Both the position numbers and the translations under genes were made by a program. Below, in pieces: positions 1 to 6,865 of a stretch of 21,014 bases of DNA (its first letter is position 1; each line of letters opens with the position of its first letter). Origin of the DNA: CAZTTG01 sp964615935 (GTDB lineage: Bacteria > Planctomycetota > UBA1135 > GCA-002686595); NCBI GenBank assembly GCA_964615935.1, contig CAZTTG010000103.1, positions 1 through 21,014 on the forward strand, given 5' to 3'. The notes under the pieces are model-generated. The model saw only the letters and a list, made by a program, of their open reading frames with translations. It did not search any database and was not told the DNA's origin.

Positions 1-20
1 AGGGTACGCCGCATCTCTAC

Positions 21-239
21 TCAGGGCCCCATACACAACTTCCAGTCATATCTCCCATCGCCCCCCTGGAGTGCTACTGCTACATCGGGATCGCCATCTT
101 CATCAAGGTCCCCGAAGTCCAGGCGGGTTGGTCCCGCGCCGACGGTGTAGGTGACTTGCGGCATCCAGCCGGATCCTTGTCCGCCTGCGATATTGGCGCA
201 GAGTGCCACAGCAACGAAGATGCTGATCCTCAGCTTCAT
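21..239 (-). CDS. Truncated FG-GAP/VCBS-repeat secreted protein
   Basis: A 72-residue reading frame starts with a Sec-type signal peptide (MKLRISIFVAVALCANIAGG) and then has one FG-GAP/VCBS-like unit. That unit contains the calcium-loop pattern DLDEDGDPD at about residues 44-52. I chose the ATG at 237-239 because GGAGGT (244-249) sits four bases upstream; the in-frame ATG at 249-251 overlaps this ribosome binding site and is unlikely. FG-GAP proteins normally carry several repeats forming a propeller or adhesion surface on exported proteins. This one stops (TGA at 21-23) after a single repeat, so it is probably a frameshifted or decayed gene, or affected by poor sequence at the contig edge. 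No specific function can be assigned. Confidence 0.6.
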   Translation of the reverse strand: MKLRISIFVAVALCANIAGGQGSGWMPQVTYTVGAGPTRLDFGDLDEDGDPDVAVALQGGDGRYDWKLCMGP

Positions 240-515
240 CTCAACCTCCATACTCCCCCAGGATTCGTCCCCTCAAGGTTCTCTCTGAGCATAGGGAGGC
301 TCACCAAACCTGCGTACCGGGGGGACCCACTTTCTTGGCCGAGTAGGCCCAAGCGGCCCCTCTGAGCCCCTCCCTGGGGATGATCATTCCGCTCCCGGTC
401 CCGGACATCTGATAAGGGCTTGGAATGCGCCCGTGGAGGATACGGGGTCCAGGGGATCGGGTCGAGATCCGAGCCAGCAGGGTGGGTTCGGGTCGGGGGC
501 TGCCCCGCGGCATCA
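240..515. other. Intergenic region between lgt and the FG-GAP gene
   Basis: About 275 bases without a convincing gene. It holds the leader and ribosome binding site of the left-edge FG-GAP gene and the 3' flank of lgt. A 7-bp inverted repeat (CCCGCGG at 504-510, CCGCGGG at 524-530) straddles the lgt stop codon; it has no T-tract and lies partly inside the gene, so I do not call it a terminator. Open frames here look like high-GC shadows. Confidence 0.5.
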
Positions 516-1337
516 TCACCGATCCGCGGGCGGGCGCGTCAGGGCCGAGAGCCTCCCGGTGCGCCGCAACCACACCAGGAGGGCCACGGCGGCCGCGGCG
601 ACCAGGGCCGAGATCGCGGTCGAGGTGGACAGGCCCGCCGGCGGCTGGCCCGGCTCGACCTGGGCGGAGGTGAAGAGGAACTTCCGGTCGGGATCGCCGC
701 GGAAGGACTCGGTGACGGCGCGCAGCACCGAGTAGCCGATCAGGTAGGTGAAGAGGATCTGGCCGTCGAAGCGCTTGCGCGGCCTCACCACGAGGTAGAG
801 CAGCAGGAAGAGCGCCGCCAGCCCGCCGGCCTCGTAGAGCTGCACCGGGTGCAGGGGCACTCCGTTCAGCCCGTTGCCCTGCGTGAAGGTGACCCCCCAG
901 GGCAGCTCGCAGGCGTGGCCGAAGCAGCAGCCCGAGAGGAAGCATCCCACGCGTCCGAAGGCGTGGGTGAGGGGTCCCGGCAGCACGAAGACGTCGAGGG
1001 CCAGGAGCGCCGGGACTCCCAGCCTCCGGGTCACCCACCAGAGCACCGGCAGGGAGGCCAGCATCGAGCCGTAGAACACGAAGCCCTCGCCCGCGTCCCG
1101 CGAGGCCTCGGCCCCCTGGGTCAGCCAGAAGGCCAGCTTTCCCCCGACGAAGACCGCCGCGGCCAGGGCCAGGGCGACCCCGTAGCGGCGCTCGAAGAGC
1201 TTCTCCTGCCCCAGCCGGGCGGCCTCGCGGCCCACGACGTGGAGCCAGGCGAGGAAGCCCAGCCCGATCATCAGCCCGTAGCCGTGCAGCGCGAAGGCGC
1301 GGCCGAAGAGCTCGAACTCGTGGAGGACCGGGTACAT
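516..1337 (-). CDS. lgt: Prolipoprotein diacylglyceryl transferase
   Basis: Inner-membrane enzyme that transfers diacylglyceryl from phosphatidylglycerol to the lipobox cysteine of prolipoproteins, the first step of lipoprotein maturation. The 273-residue product matches the usual length and has about seven hydrophobic segments. Recognisable signatures are HGYGLM near residue 18, FYGSML near 88-93 (the position of the HGG/YGG loop), GRVGCFLSGCCFG at 128-140 with the essential Arg129, HPVQLYE at 163-169, and ESFRGD at 210-215 with the second conserved Arg213. I chose the ATG at 1335-1337 (MYPVLHEF) because Lgt proteins begin just before this strand; the frame upstream of it is unconserved. No clear Shine-Dalgarno is seen. 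It is transcribed divergently from the enolase-superfamily gene. Two lipoprotein substrates occur at the right end of the window. Confidence 0.96.
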   Translation of the reverse strand: MYPVLHEFELFGRAFALHGYGLMIGLGFLAWLHVVGREAARLGQEKLFERRYGVALALAAAVFVGGKLAFWLTQGAEASRDAGEGFVFYGSMLASLPVLWWVTRRLGVPALLALDVFVLPGPLTHAFGRVGCFLSGCCFGHACELPWGVTFTQGNGLNGVPLHPVQLYEAGGLAALFLLLYLVVRPRKRFDGQILFTYLIGYSVLRAVTESFRGDPDRKFLFTSAQVEPGQPPAGLSTSTAISALVAAAAVALLVWLRRTGRLSALTRPPADR

Positions 1338-1410
1338 GGCCGCAAGGCTAGCCGGCGAGGCTCGGCCCCGCCACGGCATCGTCCGGGTCGAAGCGCCGAG
1401 CGGGGTTCCC

Positions 1411-1416
1411 TATACT
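1411..1416 (+). promoter_or_regulatory. Possible -10 box (TATACT)
   Basis: TATACT matches the sigma-70 -10 consensus at five of six bases in otherwise GC-rich sequence. A weak -35 candidate (TCGAAG, 1388-1393) lies 17 bases upstream. It sits between divergent lgt and the enolase-superfamily gene, about 9 bases before the TTG start candidate at 1425, so the transcript would have almost no leader. Position and composition are the only evidence. Confidence 0.25.
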
Positions 1417-1424
1417 GCGTCCGC

Positions 1425-2852
1425 TTGGCCCTTCCCAGCCAGTCCCGATCCGGAGACGCTCCGAGGGTCCGGATCCGCGAGGTCCGGGTCCGCCGGCGCA
1501 GGCTCGCCATGCGGATGCCCTTCCGCTTCGGCCCGGTCACCATGACCGAGATGGCCGTGCTCTTCCTACGCCTGCGCCTGGAGGTCGATGGCGCGCGCGA
1601 GGTGGAGGGGACCAGCGCCTCGGTCCTGTCGCCCATGTGGTTCGACAAGGACCCGGACCGCGGCTACGAGGAGAAGGAGCGGCGCCTCCTCACCTCCGTG
1701 GGCCTGGCCGTCCGGCGCTACGAGGAGGCGGGTCCCGACACCGCCCACGCCCTCCATTGCGAGATCCAGCCCGAGGTGCGGCGCCGCTGCGCCGAGCTCG
1801 GGATCGGGCCCCTCGGCTCGAGCTACGGCGTGGCGCTCCTCGACGGCGCGGTGGTGGACGGGCTGTGCCGCCTCGAGGGCGCCTCCCTCCACGACGCCCT
1901 CGCGGGCGACCTCCTCGGCTTCGGCCTAGTCCCCTGGCTGCCGGCGGTGCCGCTCGCTGCGATGCGCCTGCGCCACACCGTCGGGCTGGTCGATCCGCTG
2001 GTCGAGGGCGACGCAGAGGAGCGGCTCGACGACGGCCTGCCGCAGACCCTCGAGGAGGTGGTGCGCGAGTACGGCTGCTCCTGGTTCAAGATCAAGATCT
2101 CGGCCGACGTCGAGGCGAGCCTCGAGCGCCTGCGGCGCATCGACGAGGTGCTGGACCGGGTGGCCTCCCCGGACTGGCGGGCGGTCCTCGACGGCAACGA
2201 GCAGTTCGTCGATCTGCCGGCCTTCGCCGAGATGGTCGAGGCCATGCGCGCCGACTCGCGCCTGCGCTCCTTCTGGTCGCGGCTCGCCTGGTTCGAGCAG
2301 CCGGTGGAGCGCGACGCCGCGCTGGACGGATCGGTGGCGGGCTGGCTTCGCCGGCTCGGGCCGGAGAAGCCGGTGATCCTCGACGAGTCGGACGGCGCCG
2401 ACGAGGTGGTCGAGCGCGCCCTGGAGCTCGGCTACGGCGGCGTCTCGGCCAAGAACTGCAAGGGCATCTTCCGCACCCTGCACAGCCGCCGGATCCTGGC
2501 CGCCAGCTCGGGGCCGGCGATCCTGGCCGCCGAGGACCTGACCAGCCCGGGCGGCCTCGCGCTCCAGCAGGACACCGCGGTCGTCGCCACCCTGGGGATG
2601 GAGCACGCCGAGCGCAACGGCCACCACTACGTGCGCGGGCTGGCCCACCTCACCGCAGAGGAGCAGGAGAGCGCCCTGCGGGCCTTCCCCGAGCTCTACG
2701 AGCGCCGGGCGGACGGCCTGGCGCGGCTGCGGATCGAGGGCGGACTCATCCGCACCGCCGGTGTGGCGCGCCTCGGCTACGGCGGCCCCTCCTGCGTGGA
2801 CTTCGAGGCGCTCGAGCCCGCGACCCTGCCGGTGGTCGCGCCGCGCGCATGA
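1425..2852 (+). CDS. Enolase-superfamily (mandelate racemase/muconate cycloisomerase-like) enzyme
   Basis: A cytoplasmic metal-dependent enzyme of the superfamily that abstracts a proton alpha to a carboxylate: sugar-acid dehydratases, racemases and cycloisomerases. Counting from the ATG at 1509, the barrel shows the Lys-x-Lys motif FKIKIS (K194, K196), metal ligands in LDGNE (D228), FEQP (E263) and LDESDG (D292), and a second-side lysine in VSAKNCKG (K315/K318). Substrate cannot be told. The start is uncertain. An ATG at 1509 would cut into the first beta-strand of the capping domain (VRIREVRVRRRRLAMRMPFR), and the only earlier in-frame start near it is TTG at 1425. From 1509 the protein is 447 residues, longer than the typical 350-400. 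Its stop overlaps the start of the Nramp-like gene (ATGA, 2849-2852), so the two are probably translated together. Confidence 0.88.
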   Translation: MALPSQSRSGDAPRVRIREVRVRRRRLAMRMPFRFGPVTMTEMAVLFLRLRLEVDGAREVEGTSASVLSPMWFDKDPDRGYEEKERRLLTSVGLAVRRYEEAGPDTAHALHCEIQPEVRRRCAELGIGPLGSSYGVALLDGAVVDGLCRLEGASLHDALAGDLLGFGLVPWLPAVPLAAMRLRHTVGLVDPLVEGDAEERLDDGLPQTLEEVVREYGCSWFKIKISADVEASLERLRRIDEVLDRVASPDWRAVLDGNEQFVDLPAFAEMVEAMRADSRLRSFWSRLAWFEQPVERDAALDGSVAGWLRRLGPEKPVILDESDGADEVVERALELGYGGVSAKNCKGIFRTLHSRRILAASSGPAILAAEDLTSPGGLALQQDTAVVATLGMEHAERNGHHYVRGLAHLTAEEQESALRAFPELYERRADGLARLRIEGGLIRTAGVARLGYGGPSCVDFEALEPATLPVVAPRA

Positions 2853-4296
2853 AGCCCGGCCCGCTGCGCTCGATCGGCCCGGCGATCATCGTCGCCGCCG
2901 TGGTGCTGGGCCCCGGGAGCATCCTGGCCAGCTCGCGAGTCGGCTGCGACTTCGGCTACGACATGCTCTGGCTGCTGGGCCTGTCCGCCGTGCTGATGAT
3001 GGGCATGACCGCGCTGGCCGCGCACCTGGGCGCCTCCTGCGAGGGCACGCCCTGCGCCGAGATCGCGCGCGCCGCCGGCCGGCCGCTGGCGGTCCTCGTC
3101 GGCCTGGTCCTCTTCCTGGTCGTCGCCTGCTTCCAGTTCAGCAACAACCTGGCCGTGATCGCCGGCCTGCGCACCTTTCTCGGCGGGGGGGGGGGGGGGG
3201 GCCCACGGGGGGGGGGGGGGGGTTCACGTGCGGCGGGCCGTCGCCAACCGGCGGGGGCTGGTCGACCAGGGGCGGGGGGCCGTCGCCCACCGGCGGCNNN
3301 NNNNNNNCACCTGGGCCCCCCCCGCCCCCCGTACCCCAAACCCCGGCCCGGGGGCCCGGGCCCGCCCCCCCCCCCCGGGGGGGGGGGGGGGCGTGGCCCA
3401 ACGTCCTGCTCGTCGCCCTGAACGTCGCCGTGCTGTTCGTCCTGTTCGGCCTGCGGCGACCCTACCGCCCGATCGAGACGATGATGAAGGTCCTCGTCGG
3501 GCTGATGGTGATCGGCTTCCTCGGCAACCTCTTCTTCGCGCGCCCCTCGCCCGACGGGATCCTGGGGGGGCTCCTGCCGAGCCTGCCGGAGTCGCTGCAC
3601 GCTGACCTGGTCCCGCGCGTCGTGGGCGGCGTGCTCCAGGACGCCGTGCTCCCGCTGCAGGCGCTGGTGGGCACCACCTTCTCGGTGGCCGCCGCCTTCT
3701 ACCAGGCCTACCTGGTGCGCGAGCGGGGCTGGAAGCGCGCGGAGCTGCGCGCCGGCCTCGTCGATTCGCTGGTCGGCATCTCCGTCCTGGGCCTGCTCAG
3801 CGCGACGATCCTGGTGACCGCCGCCGCAGTGCTGCACGGCAGCGTCGCGGGCGGCGACCTGCGGAGCGCCGCCGACGTCGCCGTCCAGCTCGAGCCGCTC
3901 TTCGGCCCCTGGGCCAAGGTCCTGTTCAGCCTCGGGCTCCTGGCGGCGGCCCTCAGCTCCTTCCTGATCAACGCCATGATCGGCGGCACCGTGCTCTCCG
4001 ACAGCCTGGGCCTGGGCGGGGACCTGGGGCGGCCCATGCCGAAGGTCTTCACGACCCTCGCGCTGGTCATCGGCCTGGTCGTGGCGATCTCGGTCCTCGA
4101 GGGACACAGCCCGGTCCAGCTCATCCTCTTCGCCCAGGCCATGACCGTGCTGGGCAACCCGGTCCTCGCCGGGGTGATGCTGTGGATGTCCGCCCGCGCC
4201 AAAACGCCGCGCTGGATCCAGGGCCTGGCCTTCCTGGGGTTCCTGGTCGTGCTGGTGCTGGCCCTGAGGACGGGGTACCGGCTCTGGCTCTCCTAG
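2849..4296 (+). CDS. Nramp-like (SLC11-related) membrane transporter, interrupted by an assembly gap
   Basis: A polytopic inner-membrane protein of the Nramp fold. The N-terminal part, from the ATG that overlaps the previous stop, runs about 111 residues with the first helices. The C-terminal part resumes near 3392 in a different frame and continues to 4296 with roughly eight hydrophobic segments. The frames disagree only because a 10-N gap and homopolymer runs (3185-3391) lie between, so the gene is probably intact in the organism. Canonical Nramps bind Mn/Fe with Asp and Asn of a DPGN motif in helix 1 and a Met in an MPHN motif in helix 6. Here helix 1 reads GPGSILASS and the helix 6 region reads GTTFSVAAAFYQAYLV, so both motifs are missing. 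The substrate is therefore open. Coupling to a metal-dependent enolase-superfamily enzyme suggests Mg/Mn supply or transport of that enzyme's substrate. Confidence 0.8.
3185..3391. other. Assembly gap with poly-G/poly-C artefact
   Basis: Runs of 17 G (3185-3201) and 16 G (3207-3222), then a 20-base element seen twice (3235-3254 and 3277-3296, one mismatch), ten N (3298-3307), and C- and G-homopolymers up to 3391. The Nramp-like reading frame is coherent on both sides but in different phases. This pattern fits low-quality read ends joined across a scaffold gap, not biological sequence. Confidence 0.9.
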
Positions 4297-5816
4297 CGCG
4301 GCCCCAGGCCCGTGCGGATGATGTTGCGCTGCTCGTCGAACCAGGCGCCGTACTCGTCGCCGGCCAGGAACTCGTCGTGCGCCGCGGCCATCAGGCGCTC
4401 CAGCTCGCTCCGCATCCGGAGGAGGACGGGCCGGGATCCCTCCTCGCCGGCCAGGTTGGTCATCTGGTAGGGATCCTCCCGGTCGTCGTAGAGCTCCTCC
4501 TCGCCGGTGAGCCACCTGCAGTAGGTGTGGCGCTTCGTGCGGATCCCCCGCCACTCCGGCCAGTCGGTCCGGGTCTGGCAGAAGTCCCAGTTCGAGCTGC
4601 AGGTCATCATCAGGGCCGCCTCCCGCATCACCCCGTCGTCGCCCCGCAGGACGCCGGAGAAGTCGATGCCGTCGACGGCGCCCGGGGCCTCCAGGCCGAC
4701 CAGGCCGCAGAGGGTCGGGAAGTGGTCCATGGGGGTGTGCAGCTCGTCGGTCACCAGCCCCGCCGGGAGCACCCCCGGCCAGCGGACGATCAGCGGGAGG
4801 TCCACCGACTCGGCGTAGGGGACCATCTTGTTCCTGCGGCCCTGGGAGCCGTTCTGCTCGCCGTGGTCGGAGGTGAACACGACGATGGTGTCCTCCGCGA
4901 GCCCGCTCTCGTCCAGGTAGCGCATGATCCGACCGACGTTGTCGTCCATGTTCCTGCACATCGCCAGGTAGGCGCGGACGTCGTGGGGGTTCGTGCGCAG
5001 CGGGTGGTCCGGCGGGACGTTGGGGGGATGATGGATCGTCTCGGGGATCTGCTCCAGGTAGCCGGCGGGCAGGTACTCGTCCCTGAAAGGCGGGTGGGGC
5101 GGGTGCGGGGCGACCATCAGGAACCAGGGATCGTCCGAGCCCCGGCGGTCCTCGATGAACGCGATCGCCTGGTCGATCTGGGCGTCGGTCTCGAAGCGCT
5201 CCGAGCGCACCTTCTCGGGCTCGTCCCGATAGAACCAGTAGTCGTTGAAGGAGCAGTGGAAGTTGAAGGCCTCCCAGTGCTCGTAGCCCAGCCGCTCGGG
5301 CCCCGGCGGGACGTACTCGGTCTCGGGATTCCGCTCGCGGTACTCCCGCACCCGATCCTCGTCCGGCGCGAACAGGCCCTCGTCCCTCCGCCAGCCCGCG
5401 GCCAGGTGCCACTTGCCGATGAAGCCCGTGTCGTAACCCGCGTCCCGGAAGACGTGGGCGATGCAGCGCTGGTCCGGATCCACCTGGGAGAAGTTGATGA
5501 CCGAGCCGGAGTGCGTCGGGTAGCGGCCGGTCTGCACCATGGCGCGGTAGGGCGTGCACAGGGGGTAGGTCGATAGCGCGTTGGTGAAGCGGACTCCCTG
5601 CGCCGCGAGCTGGTCGATGTGCGGCGTCCGGATGTCGACTCCCCCGTAGACGCTGCAGGCATCCGCGCGGAGCTGGTCGTCGAAGATGAACAGCACGTTC
5701 GGGCGCTCGCCGGCGGCCCCTCGGGGAGCGGCCGCGCAGCTCATCGTGGAGGGCGCCAGCGTCAGGGCGAGGGCGGGCCACAGGAGAATCGACATGGGTC
5801 GGGTCGCCTTCATCAT
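4293..5816 (-). CDS. Exported formylglycine-type sulfatase
   Basis: A type I sulfatase (alkaline phosphatase superfamily) that hydrolyses sulfate esters, probably on a sugar. The 507-residue product has an N-terminal hydrophobic signal (residues 8-25) followed by TMSC, a poor lipobox. The metal-binding FDDQ is at residues 45-48. The core signature CTPYR at 87-91 followed by TGRYP carries the Cys that becomes formylglycine. GKWHL (134-138), the metal site TSDHGEQNG (315-323) and K330 complete the active site. An anaerobic sulfatase-maturating enzyme or FGE would be needed to activate it; none is in this window. The ATG at 5814-5816 overlaps the upstream stop (ATGA), making it the third gene of an operon with the aldolase-like and epimerase-like genes. 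Its stop shares a CTAG with the stop of the convergent Nramp-like gene. Confidence 0.95.
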   Translation of the reverse strand: MMKATRPMSILLWPALALTLAPSTMSCAAAPRGAAGERPNVLFIFDDQLRADACSVYGGVDIRTPHIDQLAAQGVRFTNALSTYPLCTPYRAMVQTGRYPTHSGSVINFSQVDPDQRCIAHVFRDAGYDTGFIGKWHLAAGWRRDEGLFAPDEDRVREYRERNPETEYVPPGPERLGYEHWEAFNFHCSFNDYWFYRDEPEKVRSERFETDAQIDQAIAFIEDRRGSDDPWFLMVAPHPPHPPFRDEYLPAGYLEQIPETIHHPPNVPPDHPLRTNPHDVRAYLAMCRNMDDNVGRIMRYLDESGLAEDTIVVFTSDHGEQNGSQGRRNKMVPYAESVDLPLIVRWPGVLPAGLVTDELHTPMDHFPTLCGLVGLEAPGAVDGIDFSGVLRGDDGVMREAALMMTCSSNWDFCQTRTDWPEWRGIRTKRHTYCRWLTGEEELYDDREDPYQMTNLAGEEGSRPVLLRMRSELERLMAAAHDEFLAGDEYGAWFDEQRNIIRTGLGPR

Positions 5817-6865
5817 CTCAGCCACGCGTCGCGGTGCTCGGCGACGAATTCGTCGTCGTTCAGCTCGGGATACGCGCGGTACACGCGGTCGATCTCCTGC
5901 GCCTGCCCGGGCGAGAGGCCCTCGTCGGGGTCGAGGCACCAGGCGCCGGCGAGGAGGCCCTGGCGGCGCAGGATCTCGTGCAGGCCGGCGATGCAGCCGC
6001 GGAAGCCGTTCGTGGCGTCGAAGAAGGCGGCGTTGCAGTCGGTGATCGCCGCGGCGCGGGTCAGGAGCTCCGGCGGAGCCGGCTCGGAGCGGGCGTGCAG
6101 GACGTGGATCTCGTCCAGGAGCTCGACCGCCCGCCGGGTCCACACGGCCCAGTGGCCCAGCAGGCCGCCGACGATGCGCAGGCGAGCTCCCTCGAGCTCG
6201 AAGGTGGTCAGGAGATCATGGACGATGCTGTCGTCGTTGCCGGTGTACAACGCGATCTCGTCGGCCCGACCCGAGCGGGCCACCGCGCGGAGCACGTCGA
6301 GAGTCGCGTGGCGGTCGAAGGGGGCGATCTTGATCGCGACCACCGAGGGGAGCTCGGCGAAGCGGCGCCAGAACGCCTCATCCAGCCGCCGCCCTCCCAC
6401 CGCGGTCTGCAGGTAGAAGCCCATGAGCGGCAGCGCCTCCCCCACCGCGCGGGCGTGCGCGATGAGCTCGTCCTCGCTCGCCCGGGGCAACGCCGCCAGG
6501 CTCAGGAGGCCCAGGTCGTACCCGAGGTCCGCCGCGAGCGCGGACTCGCGGGTCGCCTGCCGGGTGTCGCCGCACAGACCGGCGACGCGGATCAGGCGGC
6601 GGTCGCCCTCGCGCAGGGTCTCGGCGGCGAGCTCCAGCACCGGCCGGAGCAGGCCGTGCCGCGGCTCGCGGATCGCGAACTGCGTCGCGTGGACGGCGAC
6701 CGCGATCCCGCCGGCGCCGGCCGCCGCGTAGTAGCGGGTCAGCGCCCGCTGACGGCGCTCGTCGAGCCGGCGCTCGGAGGTCAGGGCCAGCGGGTGAGCG
6801 GGGATCACCACCCCGGCGCGGAGAGCGGCGACGACGTCGGGGGAAAGGTCGGAGACGCCGCTCAA
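5813..6865 (-). CDS. DHDPS/N-acetylneuraminate lyase-family aldolase
   Basis: A class I aldolase-type TIM barrel of the dihydrodipicolinate synthase/N-acetylneuraminate lyase family. Members condense or cleave 2-keto acids through a Lys Schiff base. In the 350-residue product the barrel starts at VVIPAHPLALT (19-29). The catalytic Tyr is Y151 (LMGFYLQT) and the Schiff-base Lys is K179 (VVAIKIAPF). The family's glycine-rich GTTGE pyruvate-carboxylate motif is not present: the equivalent region reads GIAVAVHATQF (53-63). I chose the TTG at 6863-6865 because it overlaps the stop of the upstream gene as TTGA and sits at the natural N-terminus; a longer frame to 6931 would only add residues overlapping the upstream gene. 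Possible roles include cleaving a 2-keto-3-deoxy sugar acid; the true substrate is unknown. Confidence 0.88.
   Translation of the reverse strand: MSGVSDLSPDVVAALRAGVVIPAHPLALTSERRLDERRQRALTRYYAAAGAGGIAVAVHATQFAIREPRHGLLRPVLELAAETLREGDRRLIRVAGLCGDTRQATRESALAADLGYDLGLLSLAALPRASEDELIAHARAVGEALPLMGFYLQTAVGGRRLDEAFWRRFAELPSVVAIKIAPFDRHATLDVLRAVARSGRADEIALYTGNDDSIVHDLLTTFELEGARLRIVGGLLGHWAVWTRRAVELLDEIHVLHARSEPAPPELLTRAAAITDCNAAFFDATNGFRGCIAGLHEILRRQGLLAGAWCLDPDEGLSPGQAQEIDRVYRAYPELNDDEFVAEHRDAWLR

Noticed and set aside
504..530. Perfect 7-bp inverted repeat around the lgt stop codon
   Set aside because: It overlaps the coding end, has a 13-base loop and lacks a T-tract, so it does not look like an intrinsic terminator.
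301..1038. Long minus-strand open frame of 245 codons
   Set aside because: It lies over lgt in another frame, is Arg/Pro/Gly-rich and contains no recognisable motif; a typical high-GC shadow.
3235..3296. Twice-repeated 20-base element that could be read as a repeat array
   Set aside because: Only two copies, embedded in homopolymers beside a scaffold gap; most likely an assembly artefact.
2956..5781. 941-codon minus-strand frame spanning the gap
   Set aside because: It runs opposite the transporter and out of frame in the sulfatase, crosses the N gap and is low-complexity; a shadow frame.
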